Shown in pieces: positions 6,798-14,019 of a stretch of DNA of 14,093 nucleotides. Origin of the DNA: Caldifarciminota bacterium (GTDB lineage Bacteria; Hydrothermota; Tepidihabitantia; B3-TA06; JALVRC01). A program made the position numbers and the translations under genes. Position 1 is the stretch's first letter. Each line of letters opens with the position of its first letter. A model generated the notes under the pieces. That model searched no databases and had not been told where the DNA came from. It worked only from the letters and a program-made list of their open reading frames with translations. The stretch covers positions 1 to 14,093 of the forward strand of contig JALVRC010000104.1 of NCBI GenBank assembly GCA_027025255.1. Reading direction: 5' to 3'.

Positions 6798-8134
6798 TCT
6801 GAATTAGACGCAGAATCAAGACACATATAAGATTCACTCTTATAATACAAGGGGCATCCTCCACCACATACATCATAATCAGGACAACCAACACACTTTT
6901 CTGGAACCCATTTCCTCTCTCTTATATTAATTGCCAGTTCGTGATTCCATATACTTTTCCAGCTATCTTTTAAAATATTTCCTAAAGAAGAAAAATAACT
7001 TTGACAGGGAAGAACCTCTCCATCGGGTTCAATCGCAATATTATATTTTGCAGCTGTACAGGCCTTAGGTCCTAAATCCAGACTCAAAGGATTTAAATTA
7101 CAATACTGAGTAGGAGTATACCATATAAATTTCATATTGTATTTTAAAGCTGCCTCAATAACCCTATCAAGAATTGGCTCAAGCTCATGTTCCTTAAACC
7201 CTAAGGGAATATGTCTCTTTGGATCAGAATAAATAAGACCATTCATAGCAAATCTCTGAACCCCAAGGTCTTTAAGAAAAACAATTGTATCCTCAATATA
7301 AGGTTCATTTTCCTTTGTAATTGTTGTATTCGTCAATAGATATATATCCTCGTCAAGCATTCTTTTAATTCCCTCTACTGTTTCTTTAAATCCATCTACA
7401 CCAACCATTTTGTTATGTATCTCAGATTTATGCGACTCAATTGTTATTTGTACGTGGTCTAAACCATTAACAACAAGATTATGAGATAACTCCTTATCAC
7501 TTAACAGCCTACCGTTTGTTAATAATCCGGTAACGAGTCCAAGCTCTTCTGTATAGGACACCAATTCAATAAGATCATCTCGTAACGTTGCCTCTCCCCC
7601 GGTAAACACTATATGAGGAATGCCAATATTAAATAACTTATCAATTACAGATTTCCATTGAGACGTAGACAATTCCTTTTTACCCTGTGGGTTAACAAGA
7701 TAACAGTGAGGACACTTATTATTGCATCTGTAAGTAATTGCCAAATCAGCTCTATAAGGAGCAGATACCTTTAGAGAAAAAGGTTCTTTCCATTCTATAT
7801 TAATAAATTGATCAGGTGCTTCGTCTTCTGAACGTGCCATTGAAAAAATCTTTTCCCTTAGACTTCTTACATCAGCAATTAAGCTTTTCTTCCTTACTCT
7901 ATATACCTTTTTTACAAGCTTTACAATTTCTTCATCAGTCTTATCTTCTAAAAGATACTTTGCAATCATAGTACCTGTCTCATTAAGATGAAGAATCTGA
8001 GATGCATTTATAACAAGTACACCTTCCCCGTTATCTTCCACTCTCAAATGAATTCTGTACGGATTTAAAGGGTCAGAAGAACGATACTGGAAAAAACCTT
8101 TTTTCAAAGGGTCTTTCTTTTTAAAAAATTTCAT
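6794..8134 (-). CDS. Radical SAM/SPASM enzyme with N-terminal PqqD-like domain
   Basis: A 446-residue three-part enzyme. Residues about 30-105 (VLVINASQILHLNETGTMIA...) look like a PqqD-type peptide-binding domain. The radical SAM core has the CNNKCPHC cluster motif (Cys137, 141, 144) and FTGGEATLR (177-185), the SAM-binding GGE region. The C-terminus is a full SPASM domain: Cys359-x12-Gly372-x4-Cys377, then Cys414-x2-Cys417-x5-Cys423-x3-Cys427-x10-Cys438, enough ligands for two auxiliary 4Fe-4S clusters. Families with this layout (PqqE, MftC, sactipeptide and thioether maturases) modify peptides; AhbD/NirJ-type haem enzymes share the core but lack a PqqD domain. The gene starts three bases after the Cys-Ala tailed membrane protein ends, and its ribosome site lies within that tail's codons. 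I infer that the tail is a candidate substrate. Function is otherwise unknown. Confidence 0.92.
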   Translation of the reverse strand: MKFFKKKDPLKKGFFQYRSSDPLNPYRIHLRVEDNGEGVLVINASQILHLNETGTMIAKYLLEDKTDEEIVKLVKKVYRVRKKSLIADVRSLREKIFSMARSEDEAPDQFINIEWKEPFSLKVSAPYRADLAITYRCNNKCPHCYLVNPQGKKELSTSQWKSVIDKLFNIGIPHIVFTGGEATLRDDLIELVSYTEELGLVTGLLTNGRLLSDKELSHNLVVNGLDHVQITIESHKSEIHNKMVGVDGFKETVEGIKRMLDEDIYLLTNTTITKENEPYIEDTIVFLKDLGVQRFAMNGLIYSDPKRHIPLGFKEHELEPILDRVIEAALKYNMKFIWYTPTQYCNLNPLSLDLGPKACTAAKYNIAIEPDGEVLPCQSYFSSLGNILKDSWKSIWNHELAINIRERKWVPEKCVGCPDYDVCGGGCPLYYKSESYMCLDSASNSE

Positions 8135-8136
8135 TC

Positions 8137-9786
8137 CTATCTACCTCCTCCTGCACATGCACATGCACAACCTGCACATGCACATGCACAAGCGCAACTT
8201 GATGAACCACCTCCATGTGAAGAAGAAGAATAAGAACTGCTTTTAAAGGCATCAGGATTAGTAACCCTGGCAACTGAAGTATGAAAACCAGGAATCATAG
8301 ATACAATGCTATTTGCTGTATTTTCTATACCGGAAACAATATTATTTGCTATATCTGCTCCAGGCAAAGATGGAAAATGAAACCCACCTGACGGAAATTT
8401 AAATGAAGGTGCATTACCACTTGAGTAATTAACTTTAGAACGAGAAAAATTTGTGTAGTACCAGAAAGGCATTCTTATATTGTATGGCAAAGCTACGGGC
8501 ATTTTTTCCTTAAATCCCTTATCAAGCATAAGCCAGTCAACATTCTTTGCAAGTTCTTCTGAAGCAATCTCAGGAGAATTAGCAGCTTTTAGTTGTTTCC
8601 AGGCTCTTGCAATGATATTCTTGTAGTACTCAATCGTTTTACTTCTTGAAAAATTCTTCATTTTATCTTTTAATACTTTAATCATTAAAACAAAAACATC
8701 TGAGAATTTCTTTTTATCAATCTCATATAAAACTTCCTCTTTAGCATCTATTTTCTTTAACCCATTTAACAGCTCTTTCTCATAGTATCTTAAAGGAGAC
8801 ATTTTCTCATTTTGTGTTTTTTTTATTCTCAATGGTTTTTGTGAAACAATCTCTATGATACCCTTCTTAATAAGCCCAAAAAGTATTAGAGACGCAACCT
8901 GCTCAAGTGGTTTTTCTATTAATAAAGCTGCCTCAGGCGCAGTAAGCCCTCGTTTTATTCCTCCTCCCTCCATAGTAATACTTGGAGGTAAGTAGTGTCT
9001 CTTGGCAATTGATTTCTTTATGCCTGAAATCATAGCCATTAAAAGGAAAAAACCTAAAATAATAAAAGGGAATCCACTACAAACACATGAGAACAACCCG
9101 CTAAGTAGCTTTCCAAGCTGCTCAAAAAAGCCTGGCCCCTTATAAACTTTATCTACATACTTTTTCGGGAACGAAGCACCAAATAAATATTGCTTATACG
9201 GAAGGGCATGTTGATTCTGCCAGACATAAACAACAGAATTATTAAAAGCATAAGCGTCTGTAAACGCTAATTTATGGTAGCGGGGTTCACCTGGTTTCAC
9301 ACCTTTTGGGAAATAAAACTCACATTTAAGGTCAGTTTCACCAGTACAAAACTCTGAACCAAACCATGTAGGAGAAAACTCAACACTTGCATACTCCTTA
9401 TCTTCACTATCCTCATAAACCATATGATCTACCTGTATATAAAACTTAAATTCTCCTTCTTCCCCAGAATCTATGGATAAATTCTCAAGATGAACTTCAA
9501 CCCCTGGTTTAACATATTCACTTGGACGAATATCTCCTTCTACCTCTTCACCATTTACAAAGGCCCTTGCAGTTGAGAGCTTATAATGAGAATTAGGCAT
9601 TCCTACATCAACAATATCTATCGCTTGCCCTGAATAGGTATTTTTAAACACTATATCATATTTAATATCCACAGAGCCATCTTTATTTATATAAACCCGT
9701 GAATAATTTTTAGGAACTTCAAAATAGTAATCTGCTTTAACAAAGGAAAAGAATATGCTTATAAAGACAATAAACCTTTTTACCAT
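8137..9786 (-). CDS. DUF2207-like membrane protein with Cys-Ala tail
   Basis: A 549-residue protein. Residues 1-19 form a signal peptide (VKRFIVFISIFFSFVKA). About 20-215 is an extracytoplasmic beta-rich region with EVPKNYSRVYINKDGSVDIKYDI, like DUF2207 ectodomains. A membrane segment follows at about 237-256, then a cytoplasmic region (LTAPEAALLIEKPLEQVASLILFGLIKKGIIEI, a winged-helix-like stretch) and a Ser/Gly/Phe-rich linker. DUF2207 relatives often end in glycine/serine-rich tails. Here the tail after SSSS-HGGG-SSS is an alternating Cys-Ala run with seven cysteines at 531, 533, 535, 537, 540, 542 and 544, ending GGGR. It overlaps the upstream small zinc-ribbon gene by seven bases, and the radical SAM gene follows after two bases. 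The tail could bind metal, be lipidated or be crosslinked by the radical SAM enzyme; none of these is shown. Confidence 0.85.
   Translation of the reverse strand: MVKRFIVFISIFFSFVKADYYFEVPKNYSRVYINKDGSVDIKYDIVFKNTYSGQAIDIVDVGMPNSHYKLSTARAFVNGEEVEGDIRPSEYVKPGVEVHLENLSIDSGEEGEFKFYIQVDHMVYEDSEDKEYASVEFSPTWFGSEFCTGETDLKCEFYFPKGVKPGEPRYHKLAFTDAYAFNNSVVYVWQNQHALPYKQYLFGASFPKKYVDKVYKGPGFFEQLGKLLSGLFSCVCSGFPFIILGFFLLMAMISGIKKSIAKRHYLPPSITMEGGGIKRGLTAPEAALLIEKPLEQVASLILFGLIKKGIIEIVSQKPLRIKKTQNEKMSPLRYYEKELLNGLKKIDAKEEVLYEIDKKKFSDVFVLMIKVLKDKMKNFSRSKTIEYYKNIIARAWKQLKAANSPEIASEELAKNVDWLMLDKGFKEKMPVALPYNIRMPFWYYTNFSRSKVNYSSGNAPSFKFPSGGFHFPSLPGADIANNIVSGIENTANSIVSMIPGFHTSVARVTNPDAFKSSSYSSSSHGGGSSSCACACACAGCACACAGGGR
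8143..8151 (-). promoter_or_regulatory. Ribosome binding site of the radical SAM gene inside the upstream gene's tail
   Basis: The last glycine codons of the DUF2207-like gene read GGAGGAGGT on the minus strand and end eight bases before ATG 8134. The poly-glycine end and the ribosome site are the same bases. Confidence 0.75.
8149..8190 (-). repeat. Tandem hexamer repeat encoding Cys-Ala dipeptides
   Basis: On the minus strand TGTGCA occurs three times, then a glycine codon, then three more times followed by another glycine codon: two near-identical 21-base units within the 3' end of the DUF2207-like gene. A seventh Cys-Ala just before uses different codons (TGC GCT). Gain or loss of one hexamer would keep the frame and change the tail by one Cys-Ala. 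Confidence 0.9.
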
Positions 9787-10133
9787 TTAGGTTCCTCCTC
9801 TATTTGATAAGTAGAATGACAATATGGACAGCTTACAAAAATAGCACCGGCCTTAACACTAATATCCTTAGGAGTTAGCGGAGCACCACAGTTTTTACAG
9901 GTTATTTTCTCCATATTAACATCACCGCTAATGTCAATCTTTTGAATAATTTCCATCTTTTCCTTTTCTTTGTTTTTTCTAACTGAAAAGTATAAAATTA
10001 TACTCGCAATAATAAACAAAATAAGCCCTACCAAAATTCTTGGTCCACTATCAGGCACTTGACTGGAAGAAATAACAAAGAGTATTCCAAAAAAATAAAG
10101 AATAATAGAAATTATAATACCTACAATCTTCAT
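9780..10133 (-). CDS. Small membrane protein with zinc ribbon
   Basis: A 117-residue protein with two hydrophobic segments (about 3-22 and 33-50), a basic stretch VRKNKEKEK that should be cytoplasmic, and a C-terminal zinc ribbon: Cys79-x2-Cys82 in CKNCGAPL and Cys102-x2-Cys105 in CPYCHSTY. It begins two bases after the SPFH gene's stop and overlaps the DUF2207-like gene by seven bases. Small membrane/zinc-ribbon proteins of this kind accompany SPFH proteins in PspA-linked envelope stress clusters (Bacillus subtilis ydjG-ydjH-ydjI is a comparison from memory). A partner or anchor role for the SPFH protein is likely but inferred. Confidence 0.85.
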   Translation of the reverse strand: MKIVGIIISIILYFFGILFVISSSQVPDSGPRILVGLILFIIASIILYFSVRKNKEKEKMEIIQKIDISGDVNMEKITCKNCGAPLTPKDISVKAGAIFVSCPYCHSTYQIEEEPKW

Positions 10134-10135
10134 AT

Positions 10136-11257
10136 TTACTCCTTACTTTCATCAATAGGCTTACCACAATTAGGACAGAATTTAGCGTCAGCTGGGACTT
10201 CAACACCGCAAGATGGACACTTTTTGATTAACGGTTTACCGCAATTGGGACAAAACTTAGAATCTTTAGGGATTTGAGCCTTACAGTATGGACAATCAAT
10301 AGTTTCAGGTTGCTTTGCAGACAATGGCTTGCCACAATTCTGACAGAATTTTGCATCTGCTGGATTTTTAGCACCACATGAAGGACAAATTACAACTTTC
10401 TGATTCGTAGACGAAGAGAAAGCCTGTCCAAGCATACCTGCCATTCCAAACCCCATACCAAGGCCAGCCCCCATTCCCATTCCATCAGAAGCTCCTCCTC
10501 CAGAAGGATTTTTAGCTGCTTCTTCAATAGATTTTGCTGCCTTATACTTCATATATTTGTCCATATCACCAACTGCATTCATTCCACTTCTTTCATCTAT
10601 CATCTTCTGTACCTCTTCTGGAGGCGTTATAGCAACAATATAAAAATCTATAATTTCAATACCGTACTTACTCATATCTTCTTCCAAACGTGCCTTTACT
10701 CCAGTCGAAATCTCATCATACTTTGATGCAAGTGTTAACAAATCATGCTGAGTCTCACCCAGAAAATCAGAAAAACGGGAAACTATAATCTCAGATATAA
10801 ACCGTTCAATCTGATTATTTAAGAATATACCTCTTACACCTACAACTTTATTTACAAAAATCTGTGCATCAATAATGCGAAATGAAAACTTACCATACGC
10901 ACGTAATCTAACCATATGAAATTGAACATCCTGAAAAGGAATAGCCTCAACAGTACCCCATTTTTCATCTGTAAACGCACGTGTGTTAACAAAATAAACT
11001 TCCGCTCTAAAAGGACTTTTGCCAAAAGGAAGAGCAAATGCCTTTACAAGCAACGGTATGTTCTGAGTAGAAAGGGTATGTCTTCCGGGACCAAAGGTAT
11101 CATAAGCCTTACCATCTCTAAAGAATACAGCCTGCTGGGATTCCCTGACAACAAGTTGGGCTCCCATTCTAAATTCTCCTGAACCCTGTTCTGGAATTCT
11201 CTTTACAATTATATCTCCTCTGTCATCAACAAACTCAATAAGATCAATTAATGCCAT
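10136..11257 (-). CDS. SPFH-domain protein with three C-terminal zinc-ribbon modules
   Basis: A 373-residue protein of the YdjI/virion-core-protein-like SPFH group. The SPFH part spans about 1-235 (GAQLVVRESQQAVFFRDGKAYDTFGPGRHTL region near 33-63; EIIDFYIVAITPPEEVQKMIDER near 201-223). A Gly/Met-rich low-complexity linker follows (about 252-280), then three double-CxxC modules at 291-308, 322-339 and 347-364, each of the form CPxC..A/K..FCxNCGKP. SPFH proteins form membrane-associated oligomeric scaffolds; zinc ribbons in tandem suggest protein or nucleic-acid contacts. I chose ATG 11257, five bases after AAAGGAGG, over the GTG at 11260. It overlaps the helical-protein gene by 14 bases and is followed by the small membrane zinc-ribbon gene. 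A stress or membrane quality-control role fits its relatives but is not shown. Confidence 0.92.
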   Translation of the reverse strand: MALIDLIEFVDDRGDIIVKRIPEQGSGEFRMGAQLVVRESQQAVFFRDGKAYDTFGPGRHTLSTQNIPLLVKAFALPFGKSPFRAEVYFVNTRAFTDEKWGTVEAIPFQDVQFHMVRLRAYGKFSFRIIDAQIFVNKVVGVRGIFLNNQIERFISEIIVSRFSDFLGETQHDLLTLASKYDEISTGVKARLEEDMSKYGIEIIDFYIVAITPPEEVQKMIDERSGMNAVGDMDKYMKYKAAKSIEEAAKNPSGGGASDGMGMGAGLGMGFGMAGMLGQAFSSSTNQKVVICPSCGAKNPADAKFCQNCGKPLSAKQPETIDCPYCKAQIPKDSKFCPNCGKPLIKKCPSCGVEVPADAKFCPNCGKPIDESKE

Positions 11258-11753
11258 CACTACCTCCTTTTATTAAAATCTCTCTCTCTGCCCATCTTTC
11301 TTCAATATCATCAATTACTTTTTCTAAGCTTTTAATAAATGCTTCAAGCCTTTCCATATCAACATTATCAATAACTGACTCAAGTTTCTCTATAAGGTTC
11401 ACAATTTCCATATCAAAACTATAAATTCTATCCAGCTCATCCTCTTTTATGGTATGCAGAGCAAAAAAACCTGCATATCCATAGGTTGCGAACTTAATTC
11501 TATCTCTAATTCCTTCAAGAAGTTTAATTACTCTTCCCATTTCGTTCATGTATTCAAGAGCTCCATTTTCAGAAAGACGTGCAGTTAACCTTGTAACATG
11601 TTTTCTTATACTATCAATTCTTTGAGCAATCCTATCACGTAATATTTTATCAGTTTCCCGTCTTAGCTCTTTCTCTTTATATCCTTTATAACCAGGAAAC
11701 CAGCCTGCCATTTTTTCAAGAAAATTTCTGCTTTTAAATAATTTTTCGCTCAT
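11244..11753 (-). CDS. Small helical protein of unknown function, SPFH-associated
   Basis: A 169-residue, highly charged and almost certainly all-helical protein without signal or membrane segment. It starts with MAGWFPGYKGYKEKELRRE (15-33), a segment I associate with small proteins found beside SPFH zinc-ribbon genes, followed by long amphipathic helices with heptad-like spacing (LLEGIRDRI; LIEKLESVIDNVDMERLEAFIKSLEKVIDDIEERW). There are no cysteines or catalytic motifs. Its position before the SPFH gene recalls PspA-type coiled-coil proteins, but length and sequence do not identify it as PspA. Its ATG overlaps the ispH stop as ATGA, with AAAGGAG five bases upstream. A role in the SPFH membrane module is inferred from context. 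Confidence 0.8.
   Translation of the reverse strand: MSEKLFKSRNFLEKMAGWFPGYKGYKEKELRRETDKILRDRIAQRIDSIRKHVTRLTARLSENGALEYMNEMGRVIKLLEGIRDRIKFATYGYAGFFALHTIKEDELDRIYSFDMEIVNLIEKLESVIDNVDMERLEAFIKSLEKVIDDIEERWAEREILIKGGSDGIN
11263..11270 (-). promoter_or_regulatory. Strong ribosome binding site of the SPFH gene
   Basis: AAAGGAGG on the minus strand, five bases before ATG 11257. It is only two bases from the in-frame GTG at 11260, which is why ATG is the better start. Confidence 0.85.
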
Positions 11754-12601
11754 ATAAGCTCCTTTATGTTAAAACCTTTATTTTTAAAAATTTCAATTAC
11801 TGCTTTGATATCGCTTTCCGGAGTAGAAGCACCTGCATGTAATCCTACCTTATTAAACGTAAAAAATTTCTTATCCAGTTCGGAAACACGTTCTATATGT
11901 TGCGTATAGAGCCCTTTCTCCTCTGATAGCTCCTTTAATCTCTTTGTATTGGCACTTGTATATCCACCTATTATTACAATTGCATTAACCAGTTTAGACA
12001 GTTTCAAAATATCTTCCTGCCTTTCCTGAGTTGCTTCGCAAATGGTATTATATACCTCAAAATTCGAGAAATGCCTTAAAATATCAAAGTAAATACCTGT
12101 TTTTTGTGTTGTTTGGAAAATAATACAGCCAGCATTATAGGCTCTAAGCTCTTTCAAATAATTACTGCTACTTATAACATGTCCTCTGCCTTCAAGCCTT
12201 GATAAGATAGATTTTACCTCTTTGTGCTCTTTATCTCCTATGATAAAAACATCCTTATTCTGTTTTACACATCTAATAGCTATTTTCTCGCTTTCTTGTA
12301 CCCTTGGGCATACTCCATTAATAAATATAACATTAGACGATTTTAATATATCCTCTTCAGCTTGAGTAATCCCATGAGCCTGCGTCAATATTATATATTC
12401 TGAGAAATGCTTTTTTATATCACTAATATCATATATAAACTTCACTCCTTGTCTCTTCAATTCATCAATATACGGTTGATTATGAATTAAATCACCATAA
12501 ACAGCTACTTTCTTTTTCCTTTCAATAAACCGCATTAGAATATTAACTATCCTTCTAACACCGAAACAGAAACCAGCATGTTTAGCTACAATAAGTTCCA
12601 T
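11750..12601 (-). CDS. ispH: 4-hydroxy-3-methylbut-2-enyl diphosphate reductase (LytB)
   Basis: Last enzyme of the MEP isoprenoid pathway: reduces HMBPP to IPP and DMAPP using a 4Fe-4S cluster. The 283-residue protein has the three cluster cysteines Cys12 (GFCFGV), Cys98 (GVCPRV) and Cys188 (TICEATQERQ). It also has His40 (GDLIHN), His76 (QAHGI), the His126-Lys-Glu128 proton-relay region, GGYTSANTKRL (212-222) and GAST (257-260). The length is normal for the stand-alone enzyme. Presence of the MEP pathway points to a bacterium, not an archaeon, which matters because the RuBisCO in this window is archaeal-like. The gene overlaps purF by 16 bases and the helical-protein gene by four. Confidence 0.97.
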   Translation of the reverse strand: MELIVAKHAGFCFGVRRIVNILMRFIERKKKVAVYGDLIHNQPYIDELKRQGVKFIYDISDIKKHFSEYIILTQAHGITQAEEDILKSSNVIFINGVCPRVQESEKIAIRCVKQNKDVFIIGDKEHKEVKSILSRLEGRGHVISSSNYLKELRAYNAGCIIFQTTQKTGIYFDILRHFSNFEVYNTICEATQERQEDILKLSKLVNAIVIIGGYTSANTKRLKELSEEKGLYTQHIERVSELDKKFFTFNKVGLHAGASTPESDIKAVIEIFKNKGFNIKELI

Positions 12602-14019
12602 TGAAGTCTATCCTTTTCTATATCCTCTATGTCATCCTTCTGCGGCTTAATTGGATAATTATTATTAAAACAAGCCATACAGGGCTCTTTAAAAGGAAGA
12701 ATTGAAGCTAAGTCCTTTAATTCTCCATAAATAATTAAATCAGCTCCTATAATTTTTCTTACCTCATCAAGATTTTTATCCCTGGCAATAAAATCTTCAT
12801 TAGTTGTCATATCTATACCGTAATAACAGGGAGAAATAACTGGAGGCGAATAGGAAGCATAATAAACCTTTTTAGCTCCGATACTTCTAACCATCTTTAC
12901 AATTTCCGATGACGTAGTTCCTCTTACAATAGAATCATCAACAAGCAAAACATTCTTATCCTTTATTTCACTCATAACAGGATTCAACTTCTGTCTTACC
13001 GATGAATGTCTTTTAGTATTTCTTGGCATTATAAATGTTCTTGTAATATATCTATTTCTAATAAGCCCTTCGCTAACAGGAATTTTCAATTCATTTGCTA
13101 CCTCTATTGCAGCTGGTCTACCAGTATCCGGAATTCCTATAACAACATCAGGATGAATTCCCATTTGCTTTATCTTTTTCCCGAGAGCACGTCCAAGTCT
13201 CTTTCTTGCCTCAAGTACACCAATTCCATTTATAATGCTATCAGGACGAGAAAAATAAACCCACTCAAAAATACAGGGCCTGTAAGTGTTTTTTAGTATA
13301 TTGCGTGAAAATACCTTAAGGTCCTTGTCAACAAAAACTGCTTCGCCTGGTAAAAGTTCTCTTTTAAGTTTATGCAAAGAGTAATCAAAAACTACACTTT
13401 CTGAAGCAAATCCAATACCTCCCTGTTTAATACCCATAGACAGAGGTCTTATCCCATGAGGATCCTTAAAAGCAAGGAGACCCCTGTCACCTATAAGTAA
13501 AATAACAGAATAAGCCCCCCTTACAAGAGAATAAACAGTTTCGACTGCCTTAAATATGTTCGAAACAAAATCCGTCTCTTTTCCTGTCTCAAAATCCTCT
13601 AATGCCATTGCAAAAACATTAAGTATAACCTCAACATCATTTAAGGAATTTACCTGCCATTTACGCTCATTCCATAGTTTTCTTTTAAGTGAAAAGAAAT
13701 TCATAACATTACCGTTATGAACAATCCCAATGCCATAAGGATGATTTGTATAAAAAGGCTGAGCATCCTCTCCTGTTCCTGGGCCTATTGTAGGATATCT
13801 AACATGCCCTATTCCCATAAATCCTTTCAATCTTTGTATGTGTTTTTTTTGAAATATCTGTTGAACCAACCCCTGACCTTTTTTAAGATGAAAACTTCTG
13901 TCGTAAGTAATCACACCTGCAGCATCCTGCCCTCTATGTTGTAGGATCAAAAGACTATTTACAAGAACATCTGAAATGTCTTCCCTTTGTTTTTCAATAA
14001 AACCAACTATACCACACAT
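12586..14019 (-). CDS. purF: Amidophosphoribosyltransferase
   Basis: First committed step of purine synthesis: PRPP plus glutamine gives 5-phosphoribosylamine. The 477-residue protein begins Met-Cys2, the glutaminase nucleophile, with no propeptide between (the Bacillus enzyme has a short one). Glutaminase landmarks are LQHRGQDAAG (26-35), GHVRYPTIG (71-79) and HNGNV (101-105). The phosphoribosyltransferase part has the PRPP loop VLLVDDSIVRGTTS (357-370). Four cysteines, Cys249, Cys398, Cys447 and Cys450, sit where the iron-sulfur-type PurF binds its 4Fe-4S cluster, so oxygen sensitivity like that of the Bacillus enzyme is expected. The start overlaps the stop of the preceding gene as TAATG, with AAAGGA upstream. 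Normally a pur-operon member; here it heads a train of unrelated genes. Confidence 0.97.
   Translation of the reverse strand: MCGIVGFIEKQREDISDVLVNSLLILQHRGQDAAGVITYDRSFHLKKGQGLVQQIFQKKHIQRLKGFMGIGHVRYPTIGPGTGEDAQPFYTNHPYGIGIVHNGNVMNFFSLKRKLWNERKWQVNSLNDVEVILNVFAMALEDFETGKETDFVSNIFKAVETVYSLVRGAYSVILLIGDRGLLAFKDPHGIRPLSMGIKQGGIGFASESVVFDYSLHKLKRELLPGEAVFVDKDLKVFSRNILKNTYRPCIFEWVYFSRPDSIINGIGVLEARKRLGRALGKKIKQMGIHPDVVIGIPDTGRPAAIEVANELKIPVSEGLIRNRYITRTFIMPRNTKRHSSVRQKLNPVMSEIKDKNVLLVDDSIVRGTTSSEIVKMVRSIGAKKVYYASYSPPVISPCYYGIDMTTNEDFIARDKNLDEVRKIIGADLIIYGELKDLASILPFKEPCMACFNNNYPIKPQKDDIEDIEKDRLQWNLL

Noticed and set aside
6794..8134. Radical SAM gene as a haem-pathway AhbD/NirJ enzyme
   Set aside because: The SPASM pattern alone would allow it, but the N-terminal PqqD-like domain and the absence of any haem or sirohaem gene nearby favour a peptide-modifying role.
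8149..8190. Short tandem repeat as a CRISPR or intergenic microsatellite
   Set aside because: It lies wholly within a coding frame, the units are six bases with no spacers, and it encodes the regular Cys-Ala tail.
9780..10383. Open frames on the plus strand opposite the zinc-ribbon genes, with repeated GLPQLGQNL-like peptides
   Set aside because: The apparent peptide repeat is only the antisense reading of the repeated CPNCGKP zinc-ribbon codons.
11258..11260. GTG start for the SPFH gene
   Set aside because: It is only two bases from the AAAGGAGG; the adjacent ATG at 11257 has the ideal five-base spacing.
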